A stretch of 64,000 nt of DNA from Epiperipatus broadwayi. Lineage: Eukaryota; Onychophora; Udeonychophora; Euonychophora; Peripatidae. Shown piece after piece: positions 9,497 to 22,260 of this stretch; the first letter of the stretch is position 1; each line of letters opens with the position of its first letter. Location of the stretch: NCBI GenBank assembly GCA_028023455.1, contig JAQFVV010006735.1:343965-407964 (forward strand), in the 5' to 3' direction. A model generated the notes under the pieces. That model ran no database searches. It was not told where the DNA came from and worked only from the letters and a program-made list of their open reading frames with translations. The position numbers were made by a program, and so were the translations under genes.

Positions 9497-9805
9497 ATTG
9501 ATTACTTGTGCTTAAAATTCCAATGAATATTTTTTTAAAATCCCTAAACATAAAAAATGATTATTATATATTAAAATTACATTTTACTTCCAAATGATAT
9601 ATTTATATATAGTGCCAGATAAAAAGTCTATGCAAAATATACTATCATTAAAATGGTTCATCATCACTTATTTTTATTTTAACAAAATTAATTTTATTCG
9701 ATTATTTAAATATCAACATTTTAATAACATTAAGATAAGTATTAGAAATCTTATTAAGTTTTAGTATATAAAATTTAAACTATTAATTACAAATTATTCG
9801 TAGTT
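9497..9805 (+). other. Probable 3' UTR and flank
   Basis: AT-rich. ATTAAA at about 9569 and AATAAA at 9890-9895 are candidate poly(A) signals; the latter is at the end of a SINE. The true end cannot be set from sequence. Confidence 0.4.
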
Positions 9806-9896
9806 AAGCGTTGTTAGCCGAGAGATCAGCGCAACCGCTTTGCAGCAAGCAGTTGGTTGCAGACGGTTGTTGCGGGTTCGTCTTATTCCAATAAAG
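9806..9896 (+). mobile_element. tRNA-derived SINE, copy 1
   Basis: It starts GCGTTGTTAGCCGAGAG with a box A-like TTAGCCGAGAGATCAGCGC and has a box B-like GGGTTCGTCT. It is clearly the same family as 39317-39432 (GTTGGTTGCAGAC, GTTGTTGCGGGTTCG). The 3' part after box B is lost. Inserted 0.3 kb downstream of the prohormone stop codon. Confidence 0.75.
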
Positions 9897-10919
9897 AACC
9901 ATAAACTAATAATAGATAAGTACTCTTTATTTATATAAATGTAAAATAATATTTTAGTTGTTTATCTAATATTTAAATAATGAAAAATGAATTATGAATG
10001 CTAGAGGGTTTACACTGAAGTTTTTTTTTAAAAAATCTCTCATCATTACATTTTCAAACATCATCAAACATAAATGAGAATTAGTATGAATCTTATAGAG
10101 TAAAATCTGATTGCACATTTGCCGTTAATTTATATTTTTAATATAGCTTCTGATCTTTTTAGTTCCAGAACTATATATAAAATATACTATTTTTCCCTAG
10201 TTTCAATATTCCTGAAATTGTATTTTTAAAAAAAAATTGAAAAAATGTGTTGGACTAAATCAAGATTTGAAAACACTACTATCAGAGAAATGCTTTACTA
10301 CAGATGGTTAAAAATACTCAGGTTTTTAAATTTTACTTCGTTGCATACTCATATAAATCAATTTTATTCATTATCTTGACGGACTGGAAGTTTTGTCGTG
10401 ACTCATGTAATATTAACGTGAATAAAAGTTTCAAGGAATACTTACATTATATTGCATTAGATGCTCACACTAGATGAACATTGTAATAACATTTATCATG
10501 AAGTGTTTTAGGTTTTGTAAGATTATATTATGAATTAAGGTATAAAGTTTGCACAAACAAATGTTATAAAAGTCTTTTGTTTTATTATTTTTAAACTTAA
10601 AATCAAAATTGTTATGATAAAATATAAAAGATGTACAAATATCTAATTACTATATTTCAAATATTAAATATATCAGTAATTATTTGCCATCATTTCTTGT
10701 GATATTAAAATTATATATATATATTAAAAGGAATATTTTAATTAATAAAAAATATAAATATATATTTTAGATTTGGTTACTATTAATATTATACAGACTA
10801 AATAATATCTTTTGCTAATTAAATAAACACAAAAAATATCTAATTTTTCATTTTTGAAAAAAATAACTATATTATCAAATACATAAAATAAAACTTAAAT
10901 GATATATTCAACACATTTG
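9897..10919. other. AT-rich, nothing recognised
   Basis: No coding, RNA or repeat feature can be supported. Confidence 0.5.
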
Positions 10920-11542
10920 TTACTTTACTTTTAAAGTTCCTTTTTGTCTTACATTGATGTCAAAGTTTTTGCTTCATTATTTGTATTTGATAAATACATT
11001 ATTGCATTTTCTCTTCAAAAGTACATCAGAAATATTATGTATATTGTTTAGTCTCTATTCTCAAATTTTCAGCATAACTTTTTGATTTTTATAAATTTAT
11101 CCCTGTTTTATACTTTTTCATTTTAGACAACAATGCATGTAATTCAATAAATCATCCTTTTTCATTTCTAATTGGAAAAATTCTATCTTTAATAATTTTG
11201 TATTATCTGTCTCTTTATCTATAAAAATATACATTTTACATGATATGATTGACATTTTTCAATTACCTTTATACAATCTACATTTTCTTCATTCACCCAT
11301 TTTATTCTAATTTTTAAGAATAGTGCTTTTTTTAAAGCAATATACTACTTTTTTATTTGTTGCCATTTTTAACTTTAATTCTAGGGTCTAGTGTGTATTT
11401 TACTTTATTATAATCATAGAGAATTTTACATTTTATATTTTTTTAATATTTCCACTTTATTATTGTTAATTTATCCTTTTATGCCAAACATTATAATTAT
11501 TTATTTTTAGAACTTTTTCACCTTAAAATCCATCTTTCTAAT

Positions 11543-11543
<1 letters not shown>
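10920..11543. other. T-rich stretch, possible ancient LINE remnant
   Basis: The plus strand is pyrimidine-rich like the non-coding strand of the LINE fragments at 15.0-16.3 and 17.2-20.0 kb. Minus-strand frames contain many stops and no catalytic motif was found, so this is only a compositional resemblance. Confidence 0.2.
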
Positions 11544-11628
<85 letters not shown>

Positions 11629-11650
11629 ATATATATATATATATAAGGTT
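11544..11650. repeat. (CA)n-(TA)n microsatellite with terminal palindrome
   Basis: CA units to 11578, TA units to about 11624, then ACCTTATATAT and its mirror ATATATAAGGT, a cruciform-prone end. Confidence 0.9.
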
Positions 11651-12872
11651 TGTTTTTTATTTAATATCTAAACAAATATTACATCAATTGTGATGAATTT
11701 TGCATGATTTTTTTTTGAAGAATTATATAGTCTATGAAATTTTGTTTTGTTATATTTGTTTGAAAAAAAATTGGTTATTTACTTCTACCAAAAGTAAAGC
11801 AAGAGATACATAATTTAAAGTTTGTAGTAGTAGTAATCTCTAAAGAATTTTTCTGCCTCTAAAAATAATATTTTCTGGCAATTTTAAAAACTATCAATAT
11901 ATTATTTCAGTGAAAAAAATTGTGTATAATAAAAAGATTAAGGCAATATTGTGAAGTTATTAACCCTTATGAAATCTGGCATTCACTTAAGTTCCAATTG
12001 ATTAGAGATTTTGCAAATGCTCATCCTTATAATTCTGTATAAAATATTTTATACTAAAATTCAATAACTTATATTTTATTTCTTTTTCATTTAATTTTAT
12101 AAATGAATAATATTTAATAAATCACATTTGATCTTTTCAAATATTTAAAAACTGATTTGTAAATCAGAACAATGTACCATATAAATATTATCAATTAAGT
12201 TAGTATAAACACTTTTTCAGAAAATGAAGATATTTTTTTGATGTGAATGAATGAAGGTAGATTTATGATTAATCTATTACATTTTGCTTTAAAATGTAAT
12301 GTTTTTTTTATAATAATTACAATAATAATCAAGATTGTAACATTGTATCAATTTTGACAAATAATAATATAACAGATGATGTGAGATTACTTTCTTTATA
12401 TTATGGTCAAGTTTATTAACATCTATTTTTAAAAGTAAAATATAAATTGATAAATTGAAAGTTTACATGTGTATTTTTTTACTTTAAATAATAATCAGCC
12501 AATTTGTGTGTAAAAACAATCAAAAATATTTTATAAACAAACAAGAAATTTATTTAATTTATTTCAAAATCTTTGCAGGAAAACTGGACCAGGTTTTTTG
12601 TCATAGAACAGTGGAGTATGTTATTAGATGTTAACCATAATCAATAAGATACTGACATCTTCATATTTTTTTCAGTTAAAAAATCAATAAAAGCATTATG
12701 AGAAAATATATTCCTGGGTTAATATTAAATACAATAATGTTAAAAGATTATTTTAAAGCTTTAGAACAATCATACTATTTCTGAGGCAAACACTCAATGA
12801 TTTCTAATAAATGTGAGAGTTATCAAGTTAATTAATAAATAAACAAACATTCTTATAAATACAAATAATAAG
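11651..12872. other. AT-rich, nothing recognised
   Basis: No frame or repeat could be assigned. Confidence 0.5.
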
Positions 12873-13069
12873 TATAATGGTAATAAACTATTATATAAAG
12901 TCATTCCATCTTGCAGAAATACTTTTGGCTAATTCCTTAACCCGTCTCAACTGCTTATAAATTCAAAAACTCATTTTCTTTTTTTAATTTAATGGCAGTT
13001 GAGGCAGGTTAAGGAATTAACAGAAAGCACTTTTACAGATTGAAACACTGTATATAATAGCTTATTACC

Positions 13070-13074
<5 letters not shown>
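12873..13074. repeat. Small foldback element
   Basis: Arms 12873-12954 and 12995-13074 are imperfect reverse complements (AATTCCTTAACC...TCAACTGC against GCAGTTGAGG...GGTTAAGGAATT). The loop is T-rich, about 40 bases. Arm ends carry TATAATGGTAATA and its complement, directly against a (TA)n tract. MITE-like, non-coding. Confidence 0.7.

Positions 13075-13146
<72 letters not shown>
13075..13146. repeat. (TA)n microsatellite
   Basis: Nearly pure TA with one TTTA interruption. It lies between the small foldback and MITE copy 2. Confidence 0.95.
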
Positions 13147-13150
<4 letters not shown>

Positions 13151-13362
13151 AATAAAGTTTGATATCTGTATTCATTTCACAATATATGTAATATACAAAT
13201 CAATATATATATATCAAAATACAATACAATTTATATAAATTATATTCTTTTAGAAGTACTTTCGACTATACACTTTGTAGTCTTTATCAACTATAATTTA
13301 TATAAATTGTACTGTATTTTGATATATATATATATTGATTTGTATATTATATATATATATAT
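13151..13362. mobile_element. Palindromic MITE-like element, copy 2 (internally deleted)
   Basis: It keeps the outer parts of both arms seen at 652-1143 (AAAGTTTGATATCTG, GTAATATACAAATC, AAGTACTTTCGACTATAC). The left arm jumps near 13294 into the outer right arm, so the whole inner palindrome is missing. The shortest of three copies. Confidence 0.8.
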
Positions 13363-13775
13363 TTGAAGGATTATTTAGAATATTGTAATGGCTAATTGTT
13401 ACTTTAATATGCACACTGCTATTATTTTTAAAAGTAAGTGATATAGAAAACAGTGTTAGAGTGATTGAATGTCTGTGTCTGGTGAGCATCAGTAACAAGA
13501 ATTATAGTGTAATTCAAATATTTCATTAAGAATTAAAAGATTTGCAGTCAGCAATTAGATGAATACTAGAGTTCTAAATTAAATAATTCAGAAATATTTA
13601 AATTAAAGACAACTCTATTGTATGTAAGTTACATGATTCATTAACATTTATTATTATCTTTTCCTTTATTGTTCTTCTTATATATATAAATTTGAAAAGA
13701 TTATTTGCTAGATTATACATTTGTTTTAAAAAGTTTCATAATTTTTTACTAATATGAGCAAAGCCATAGGGGCAG

Positions 13776-13778
<3 letters not shown>
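13363..13778. other. AT-rich, nothing recognised
   Basis: No feature supported; short frames only. Confidence 0.5.

Positions 13779-13853
<75 letters not shown>
13779..13853. repeat. (AT)n microsatellite
   Basis: About 37 AT units without interruption. Confidence 0.95.
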
Positions 13854-13856
<3 letters not shown>

Positions 13857-14049
13857 CACTATGGAACACTGCTTATGGACCTTTAAACAGACAATATCTC
13901 TTTCTATGTGACTGAATTAAATACTTAATAATGATATCTTTAATCACAAGTGTTAATTTACTAAAAAAAACCTTGAATTAGTCTTTATCTTTCTCATATA
14001 AGAACTCAAACAATCTCTCTCAACTTGAAAAAATAGCAAGTGCCATATA

Positions 14050-14985
14050 TAATGATAAATTTTAATACATATAATTGTTTAAATATTTCAATATGTAGAA
14101 ATATCTGTTACATTTTGGTATTAGAAAAATCACCTTCAGATATCAAAATAGTAATTAATGAAAATAGCAAATTGTAAACACATTTTGCTCTTCAAAAGTG
14201 TACAGTTTTAAATGCAACTGCTGATGTTATATAAAGACTAAATCACTGCAGTATCTATTTATGGTTTGATGAAAGAAAGCTAATAACATTCACAATTCCT
14301 TATAAATAATTGACTGTCATACTGATCTGTCAGGTGTTATAAATTGATAATTTTTAACAGATGTAATTGTTTAAATAATTCAATATGTGAAAATATCTTT
14401 TGTAATTTTATATTTAAAAAATCACCATCAGATGTCAATAGATAGTAATTAACAAACATAGCAAACTATAAATGTTTGCTGCATTCAAAAGTGTACCATT
14501 TAAATGCAATTTCTTAGTATTATATAGAGACTAAAGCACTTCAATAGTATTTATGATTTAAGAAAATAAAGCTAATCAACATAATCTACTTCACTATCTC
14601 TAGAAGAAATACTTTTAAAAAATCAACTGTTATAGAATTTACTAAAAATTTTTAAGAAACCACTAAGTGATTCCACAAGATTGCTGCAATTACTTGTAAA
14701 CAATTCTTATGAACAATAAACCCAAAGAACTTTAAAACATTCATCTATAAGTGAAAATATAAATTTCTTCAAGAATATACTTAGGTTACATTTACCCTGA
14801 GATATTCAAATAAAAATTTAATTATTTTGAATACTAATTAGAATACATATTTATGGTTTAAACAAATAAAGCAATTAATTGTTCATATTTCCTTATGAAT
14901 AATAGACTGTTCCACTGATCAGTCAGATGTTACAAATTGATAATTTTTAACAGATGCAATTATTTAAATATTTTGTTATATAAAA
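14050..14985. repeat. Tandem array with ~295-bp period
   Basis: The landmark ATAATTTTTAACAGATG...TTTAAATA begins near 14050 (diverged), 14341 and 14934, spacings of about 291 and 593 (two units). Other shared blocks are AAAATCACC(T/A)TCAGAT, AAAAGTGTAC, TTAAATGCAA and TATTTATG(G)TTT. The third unit is the most diverged. Non-coding satellite-like array of about three units. Confidence 0.7.
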
Positions 14986-14989
14986 AAAA

Positions 14990-16340
14990 CTTCCATTTTC
15001 TCTATAACATTTAATGCCCATACTTTTTCATTATATATTGTTATTATTGATGGTTATAAAACACTATTTCTAATTTCAATATTAATAAAGTTATGATCAC
15101 TATATATGTTTTTCTTCTCTATATAAATATTAATTCTTCTAATTTTATGTTTTTAATTTTAATCATCAATACAAAATTTAGAGTAGAATTACAATATCAT
15201 GCCCATCAGTGTTGTCCCACATATATGTCAAAAAATAGTTTCAGTTTTTAGTTCTATTTTTCTACACAGCTTTATGTCTGTTCCATCTATTTTTTTAATA
15301 TGCCTTACAATTACCAATTGGTTTTCTCTACATTTATCTATTATGTTTTAAAAGCATTTATATATTTTATAAATCTAGTTTCTTACTTTTTGGACTTTCT
15401 GTTGTAGCCTACTTATGTTATATTTACTTTTTATCATTCCTGAACTGTTGTCAACTTATGCTTAGAGACATATTAAAAAAACAACGTATTCCATTATAAA
15501 ACCTATTGCTTTTTTTTCTATTCTATATTTAATTGTGTAAATCCAAAATTGGCATAATTTTATATTTAAACAATTCCTAATAACTGTATTTCCTTGAATA
15601 ATATTGTATGCTTACTAACCAATCATTTACCCAAACACTTTTTTCTCGCATATTCCATATATACTTTGTTCTTTCCATCATATTCTTATATTTTTTCTTA
15701 TACTCTCATGATTACCATTATCTTATATTTAGTTTGAGTTAATTCAATTTTTATATATGAATCAAAAAGATTATCTTTTATTATTTAACCACCTCTATCA
15801 TATAATTTTAACCCATCTTTCTTTAATTTTTTTTTTTTTTTTGTTATGGAAGTTGAACATTATCTTTAAATATAACTTAAAGTGCATAATTTTTATGTAA
15901 CTTCTATTTCCTCTACCCTACCACATTTTACTTAACATCTTACATATTTTAAATATATATTTTTAAAATTTATTCTAATCTTTTTTTCATATCATTTTTT
16001 CAGCCAAAAAATATCTTACTATCCTTATCATTTGCTTTCTCAATATATTTTTTTACATCAGTAATACAAAATCTATTTAGATACATTTTCAAGTCTTTCT
16101 ATATCTCCAAAATTTCTTATCAAAAACTTATTATCAGTATAATTTTGTCCTTCATATCTTCCAGTTTTACTTTATCATTTACATTTTCCTGTAATTTGTC
16201 TTCAGCATATTTTATAATCATGTTCTACATTCAACTTACTTTTATTTTTATGTATTTCACATCAATTGTAACATTCAGTTTTTTTTCACTTTATTTGACT
16301 TATCTTTTATACCTTTTATATATATAAACTGATACTTTTT
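14990..16340 (-). pseudogene. LINE 5' fragment with endonuclease end
   Basis: Minus-strand translation around 15075-15105 gives YSDHNFINIEIRNS, the catalytic SDH block that ends APE-type endonucleases. The LINE at 17.2-20.0 kb has SDHNFIVIEM at the same place with nucleotide similarity (AAATTATGATCACTAT against AAAGTTATGATCACTAT). A following W-LN-EK pattern also matches that LINE's linker. The rest, to about 16340, is A-rich on this strand with many stops and presumably holds the remaining endonuclease. Reverse transcriptase is absent. Confidence 0.5.
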
Positions 16341-16572
16341 TTACTACTTCATCTTACTTTTTTATCTTGTCTTGTTATTAAATTTCTATCTATTTTTGAA
16401 GAATACCATGATGTAACTTTGATAAAAAGAAAATACCATAGCAATCCATCTTAGTTAATTTTCATCTGCAGAGATTATTAAAATTGCAATTATAATATGA
16501 TGAAATATTTTCAATTAAGGGGAATGGTAATATACACTTTCAAATGCTGAGTCTTTGTCTTATCTTAATCTT
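16341..16572. other. AT-rich spacer
   Basis: Nothing recognised. Confidence 0.5.
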
Positions 16573-16599
16573 ATATATATATATATTTATAATAAATAA

Positions 16600-16660
<61 letters not shown>
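16573..16660. repeat. (TA)n/(TAAA)n microsatellite
   Basis: TA tracts with AATAAATAAATAAATA and its mirror at the end, giving a long self-complementary AT region. Confidence 0.9.
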
Positions 16661-16661
<1 letters not shown>

Positions 16662-17230
16662 TTATTTATTTAAATGCTTGCATAATAGATTTTGATTATT
16701 AAGACAGGATTTAAAAAAAAATCATATTTCTCTCAAAGTTTTTACAGCTGACTTGGAAGAAGATATTAAAATCCTTTTGAATAAATAGCCCACTGCAAGG
16801 CAGTGATTCTCTGACAGCTCCATAAAAGAACAATAAAGAAGGTAATACTTACTATAGGTGGTGAAGGCTTGAATTGTTCTTGTTTTGCATTCAAGCTAAA
16901 GTTACTTGATAGTCACTTATTGAAATGTTAGTTATTTTGATTATAAATTAGCTACCTAAGAGAAAAATTGTAATCCTTTTAAAAATATTTCCACTTGACT
17001 CAGATTAAAACTAGGACTACCTCTGCGTTATGAGTCACAATAATTAATGGAAAATAAATAAATAAATAATATAGCTACTTTTGGTGATTGTTTAAATTAT
17101 ATTGATTTATTAAGGCAAAATAAGTGACCAAAAAATAAATAATAAAAGTTTGCTAGTCTTAGGTATTCAATGGTCCAAGATTATATTAGCTCTGAAAAAA
17201 ATATGAATGATCAAATGATATCACTTCACT
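16661..17230. other. AT-rich, nothing recognised
   Basis: No gene or repeat family assigned; ends at the LINE 3' tail. Confidence 0.5.
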
Positions 17231-17234
17231 TTTG

Positions 17235-20035
17235 CATATGTGATGTGATGTGATGTATTATTGCTTCTCCTTAAACGAAGTCAAGAATATCTCAGCAATT
17301 ATGCCCAGATAAACCTGTTAGCCACTTTCTTTTACATTCCCCACTCTAAATTTACCCATAATCTGCTCTATCCCATTTCCACAACATAATTTTTGTCAAC
17401 TCTATAACCTTTATATCTAAATCCCCCTTATCTTTTCCCAAATCCAGCATAAAAACCAATAATTCACTTTCTGTATAATCACTCTTTTCATATTTATTTT
17501 TCCACAACTTCATTATATGTACCCTTTCTGTTTTCAAACATTTACATTCAATTAACAAATGCCTAATATTTTCAATTCCTTCCTTACATAATTTACAAAA
17601 TAAATCACCCATATTTTTCCATTTACATGTATATTCTTTTGTAGCTAAAGATCCCGTTCGAGCCTTAAACAATAAACTACTTTCCTTACTATTATCATAA
17701 ATTAACTCACACCTAATATTCTGTTTATTTCTATATATATTTAAACTCTTTTTACTCTCCATACTATTTCTCCATCTCTCTAACTCCCTAGTCTTTATTA
17801 ATAAATTTATTCTTTTATCCCATTCCTTATTACTATAACACTCAATAATCCTCTTAACACAATCATCCCATCTTTTGTACAAATATACTGATATAAATTC
17901 TTTATCCAAATCTTTTGCATAGCGCATTACCTTTCTCACCCATCTTGTTACCTGCCCTTTACTCATAATCCAATTAAATACTATTTTAGCTATTCTTTTA
18001 TTATCCATAAACTGCAATCTACCAAACATTTTCATTTTACTTTTTGCATCTCTCATATGAAAACTTGACCATCCCATTTCTCCTTGAATTGCCTCCCTTG
18101 CTGTCCATACTTCTGCATCCAATGCATGTCTTCCTACTTCCCTTTGAGCTTTTTCTAAATAATCTAATATCTTTTTACTAACATATAATGCATCATTACC
18201 TTATGTTAACCCTGCTACTGCAACTCCTTTCCATATAATTCTAGCTACATCATATTTATTATATGAAAATACTGTTAATTTCTTTATCAATCCCTTTCTT
18301 TTCTTCGCTTCATTTATCAATTTTTTCTCCCATTCATCCAAATAATTTTTCTGATTACTTAAAATAATTCCCAAATAACTATATCTATTCACCACACTTA
18401 ACTTAATATCTCCCAATAAAAATTCTACATCTTCTCTTTCCTCAGTATTAACCATCATTATATTTGATTTTTCTTCACTAAATTTAATCCCCATCTCTTT
18501 ACCCACCCTTGCACATGTCCTCAACATAACTTCCATATCTTCTCTTTTTTCTGCACACAAAAATATATCATCTGCAAAAAAAAGACCTGACAAAATATAT
18601 ACTCCCTTACTACCTATTAACGGTATCTCTATCCCTCTTCCTAATCTTTCTATTGCTCTTTCCATTTCACTCAAATACAACACAAATTTAAAATAGGTGA
18701 CATAGGGCATCCTTGCCTTAGTCCCACACCATTTTTAACTTTAATTGATTCTATATTCTCTAATTGATATATATAATAATTATTTTCATATAATTTCTTA
18801 ATAATATCTATTAAAGCTTCATCCATTCCCAAATTTGCTAAACTTATCCATAATCTATTTCTATTTACTCTATCATATGCCTTCTCTATATCTATAAAAC
18901 TCATATATAACTGTTTATCTGCATTCCTACTCATATCCATAAGTTGTGTAACTACAAATAAACTATCTCCTATACGCCTATCTAATCTAAAACCTCCTTG
19001 CATTTCACCCACTACATTATTCCCTTCCATCCATTTTACAACTTTACTAGCCACCATATACGAGAAAACTTTATATAAAACTGATGTTACCGCTATCGGT
19101 CTATAATTATTCAACTTTCTATGATCCTTACCCTTTCCTTTAAATAATAACCTTACTCTTGTATTACTCCAACTACTTGGGAAAACTCTATTCTGTGCCA
19201 TTTTATTAAAACAGGATAATAACTTTACTTTTGCCCTATATCCTAAATTCATTACCATCTCTGCTGCCCATCCATCTAAACCTCTTGCCTTCCCACTTTT
19301 CAATTTCTTCTCTACTTCATTTAGTTCATTTTCTGAAAAACTAATATTCCCATTACTATATTCTTTCATATTTTCTAATATTCTATCATTCACATCTAAC
19401 ATCTTTTCTATATTCATTACATAACTATTTAAGATTCTCTCTAAATCTTCTCTAGAACTACACTCAGTTCCCTCATCATCTAGTAATACTAACTCTCTCT
19501 CTCCTACATTTCTCCTTTTAATATAATTCCAAAATTTTTTACTTCCATCTCTTCCACTTTTATTAATATCCTCCAACAATTTACTCTTCAATTTCATTCT
19601 CTCTCTATAAATATCTATTTTAGCCAACTTCTTCTTTTCTAAGTACTTTTCCCATTTAGCATTAATATCTTTTTCACTTTCCTTATTCTTAATAGCACAC
19701 TTATATTCTCTACATGCTTCTTTCCTTTCTTTTACACTTTTACTAATTTTAATTTTTTTATTACTTTTATTCTTTTCAATATTCTCACCTAAAACCCTAT
19801 TTGCAACTTTTTCTACTTCTTTACACCAATCCTTATACTCACCCCCAACCCACTCTTCCATTATTTCTTCAACTTGTATTTTATACTCTTCCAACTTATT
19901 CTTATCATTTACTCTCCATCCACATCTTTCACTATTATGTCTACTTTTATTTCTATTCTTCATCACATTACTAACCATTTCAATTACAATGAAATTATGA
20001 TCACTATTGCATACTATTGCATAGTAACTCTCCAT
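17235..20035 (-). pseudogene. Non-LTR retrotransposon (LINE): endonuclease end, RT and C-terminal domain
   Basis: Starting near 20035 the frame has the endonuclease SDHNFIVIEM motif, then a Lys/Glu-rich linker. RT follows: LLFKGKGKDHRKLNNYRPIA, FIDIEKAYDRV (motif A, catalytic Asp), GLRQGCPMSPIL, and FFADDIFLC (motif C, FADD box, near 18556-18582). The thumb and C-terminal region (17352-18122) ends with a C-x2-C-x8-H-x4-C zinc motif. One frameshift lies near 18690, right after SPIL, and one in-frame TAA at 18201-18203; otherwise the frame is open, so it died recently. The copy is 5'-truncated inside the endonuclease. The 3' end carries a short TGATG tandem (17238-17256), a typical LINE tail. 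It is not RTE-like; I cannot fix the clade. Host product would copy its own RNA at a nicked target; this copy cannot. Confidence 0.85.
17238..17256 (-). repeat. (TGATG)n tail at LINE 3' end
   Basis: About four tandem ATGTG/TGATG units directly after the LINE 3' UTR; many non-LTR elements end in short tandem repeats instead of poly(A). Confidence 0.7.
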
Positions 20036-20200
20036 ACAGAAGCGCCATCTAGTGCAAGCCACAAAAATCAACGGATGGTAGAAGATCTGTGAACCAACAT
20101 ACAGAACTCACCCACCCAACATTCCCAGCCAGTCTCTAGACCATGGCCACCACCAGTAATGAGCTCCAGATCTGAGAGCACCGCAACTGTTTCTTATCAT
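20036..20200 (-). mobile_element. Degenerate PLE-type terminal repeat, family A-like
   Basis: The minus strand has GTGCTCTCAGATC (also at 3364-3376), then CTGGTGG, GAGACTGG, CTGGGAATGTTGGGTG and GCACTAGATGG, in the order of family A (CTGATGA, GAAACTAGTC, TGGGGATATTGGATGAG, GCGCTAGATGG). The hammerhead core is mutated at several positions. It abuts the truncated 5' end of the LINE. Confidence 0.5.
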
Positions 20201-21419
20201 GCTTTTATACTAAAAACATACACACGTATATTTTATATATAATAGTATTTACATCTAATTTATAAAATAAAAACAAGTAATAATGATTTTCTTGCTACTG
20301 GTTATGTAGTTTTCAACATGTAATTTCTTAATAACATATGATTTAAACTTGGTCAAACGATTTTAATTTTTTTAAAAGCTAATCAACTGACAATAGTAAA
20401 AAATAATTTCAATATATTTACCAAATATTAAAATTTATTTTTAGTATAGTAAAATATATGAATGGCATTACGATTTAATTTTCAAAACTTTTTTTTATTA
20501 TAATATTTTATTTTTAAAAAAATCGCTCATTGCAAAGAAAAATTTAGTCTTTTTTTCCAGACATAATTAATCTGAAAACTTGAATTTTTTTTATTAGAGA
20601 ATTATCATCTGTAAAGTAATGTAATTTTTAATTATGCATTTAGTTTTCTTCTTTTCATATCCAATTAACTTTTAATATGTGTCAGTATATTATCGATTTT
20701 TTATGTTTATTTCTTTAATATTATTTATATTTATAATTTACATATTTATAATTTCTTATTTTTCTATTAAATAAAAATTCAGTAAAAAAAAAGTCATTGT
20801 AAAGCTTTATTGATTCATTTGAACAAAAACAAATTTAATTATTTTTAAATCTTTGTTTTCCTTTGAATATAGTTGATTTTTTTTTTTTAAAAAAAAGTTT
20901 TCATTTTTATGTAAATATATTGACGGATTAATATCTATCTTGCTTATCTACATAATATATAAATGTTATTTGTGGGAGTATATTTCATTTTATGTCTATT
21001 TTAAAAAATAACACTTATAGTAAATAACTTGCTATAAAATGTTTCAGTTAATTCAAATGCATTCATTGTTAACTATAAAATTTATAAAGGGAATTAACGA
21101 ATGGTTATTTTTTACCAAGATGTCGGAGATGTGTTATACTTTTTACTCTGTATTTTATAATAGAATTTTTATATTTTAGTAAATCGTTATCCCTGTTTAA
21201 AATATATATATATAGATAATTTCTTAACGCTTTTTTTGTCATTTTACTCCTCATAATAAATATTTATATTGCTGAAATTAAAATTAAATTTATAATTGCA
21301 ATTCAATACATTGAAAAACTTTTATCATTAGAAACGAGAATAGATTTTTATCTTTGTGTTACTCTAATGGTATCTATTAAAAATTTTGTTTATCATTTGT
21401 TATTAAAAATTGTGTTAAT
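20200..21419. other. AT-rich, nothing recognised
   Basis: Very AT-rich, without credible frames, RNA genes or identified repeats. Confidence 0.5.
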
Positions 21420-21424
21420 TTAAT

Positions 21425-22095
21425 CCCATCCTCAGATCAGTTTTTGTCTTTTGTTTTTATCAATAATAGCTTAATCTCCATCCTCAGATAGTTTTTGTCT
21501 TTATCAATAAGACTTAATCTCCATCTTCAGATTAGTTTTTGTCTTTTGTCTTTATCATTAAAGACTCAATCTCTATTTTCAGATTAGTTTCTGTCTTTTG
21601 TATTTATCAATAAGGACTTAATCTCCATTCTCAGATTATTTTTCTCTTTTGTCTTTATCAATAAAAACTTAATTTCCATCCTCATATCAGTTTTTTTCTT
21701 ATTATCAATAAGACTTAATCTCCATCTTCAAATTAGTTTTTGTCTTTTGTCTTTATCATTAAGGACTTAATCTATATTTTCATATTAGTTTTTGTCTTTT
21801 GTCTTTAGCAATAAAAACTTAATCTCCATCTTCAGATTAGTTTTTGTCTTTTGTATTTATCAATAAGGACTTAATTTACATCCTCAGATTAGTTTTTGTC
21901 TTTATTAATAAGCCATCATCAGATCAGTTTTTTTATCAATAAAACCTTAATCTCCATTCTCAGATCAGTTTTGTCTTTTATCTTTATCAATAAGGACTTA
22001 GACTCCATTCTCAGATTTGTTTTTGTCTTTATCAATAAGAACTTAATCTCCATCATCAGACCAGTTTTTGTTTTTACCTTTATAAATAAGACTTT
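21425..22095. repeat. Minisatellite, ~52-bp unit, about 14 copies
   Basis: The block CAGATTAGTTTTTGTC recurs with variants about 14 times at 40-60 base spacing, each joined by TTTATCAATAAGGACTTAAT and CTCCATC. Unit length varies because the TTTTGTCTTT part is present or absent. Frames crossing it on both strands are artefacts of the repeat. Confidence 0.9.
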
Positions 22096-22260
22096 AAGAT
22101 TTAAAGCTAAAATTAATATAATTACAAACCTGAAAGCCACTATTAACTCCTTTTTAACTATCAAACTATAGTTTGAAATTAAAAAAACTTTAAGGTTTTG
22201 AACCCAAGTCAATTTTTTTGTATTGTTATATATTTTGCAGCATCTGGATGCATTCTCAGA
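22060..22260. repeat. Dispersed repeat family D, copy 2
   Basis: Matches 6210-6440 in block order (AGATTTAAAGCT, GAAAGCCACT, GAAATTAAAAAAAC, AAGGTTTTGAACCCAAG). The minisatellite seems to have expanded at its left edge. Confidence 0.55.

Noticed and set aside
20036-20071. Extension of the LINE endonuclease frame upstream of 20035
   Set aside because: This stretch matches family A terminal repeat words and is probably flanking sequence read through by chance.
21425-22212. Repeated blocks as a CRISPR array, and frames on both strands as repeat proteins
   Set aside because: Spacing is irregular, the intervening sequence is itself repeated, and the genome is eukaryotic; it is a minisatellite and the frames follow the unit.
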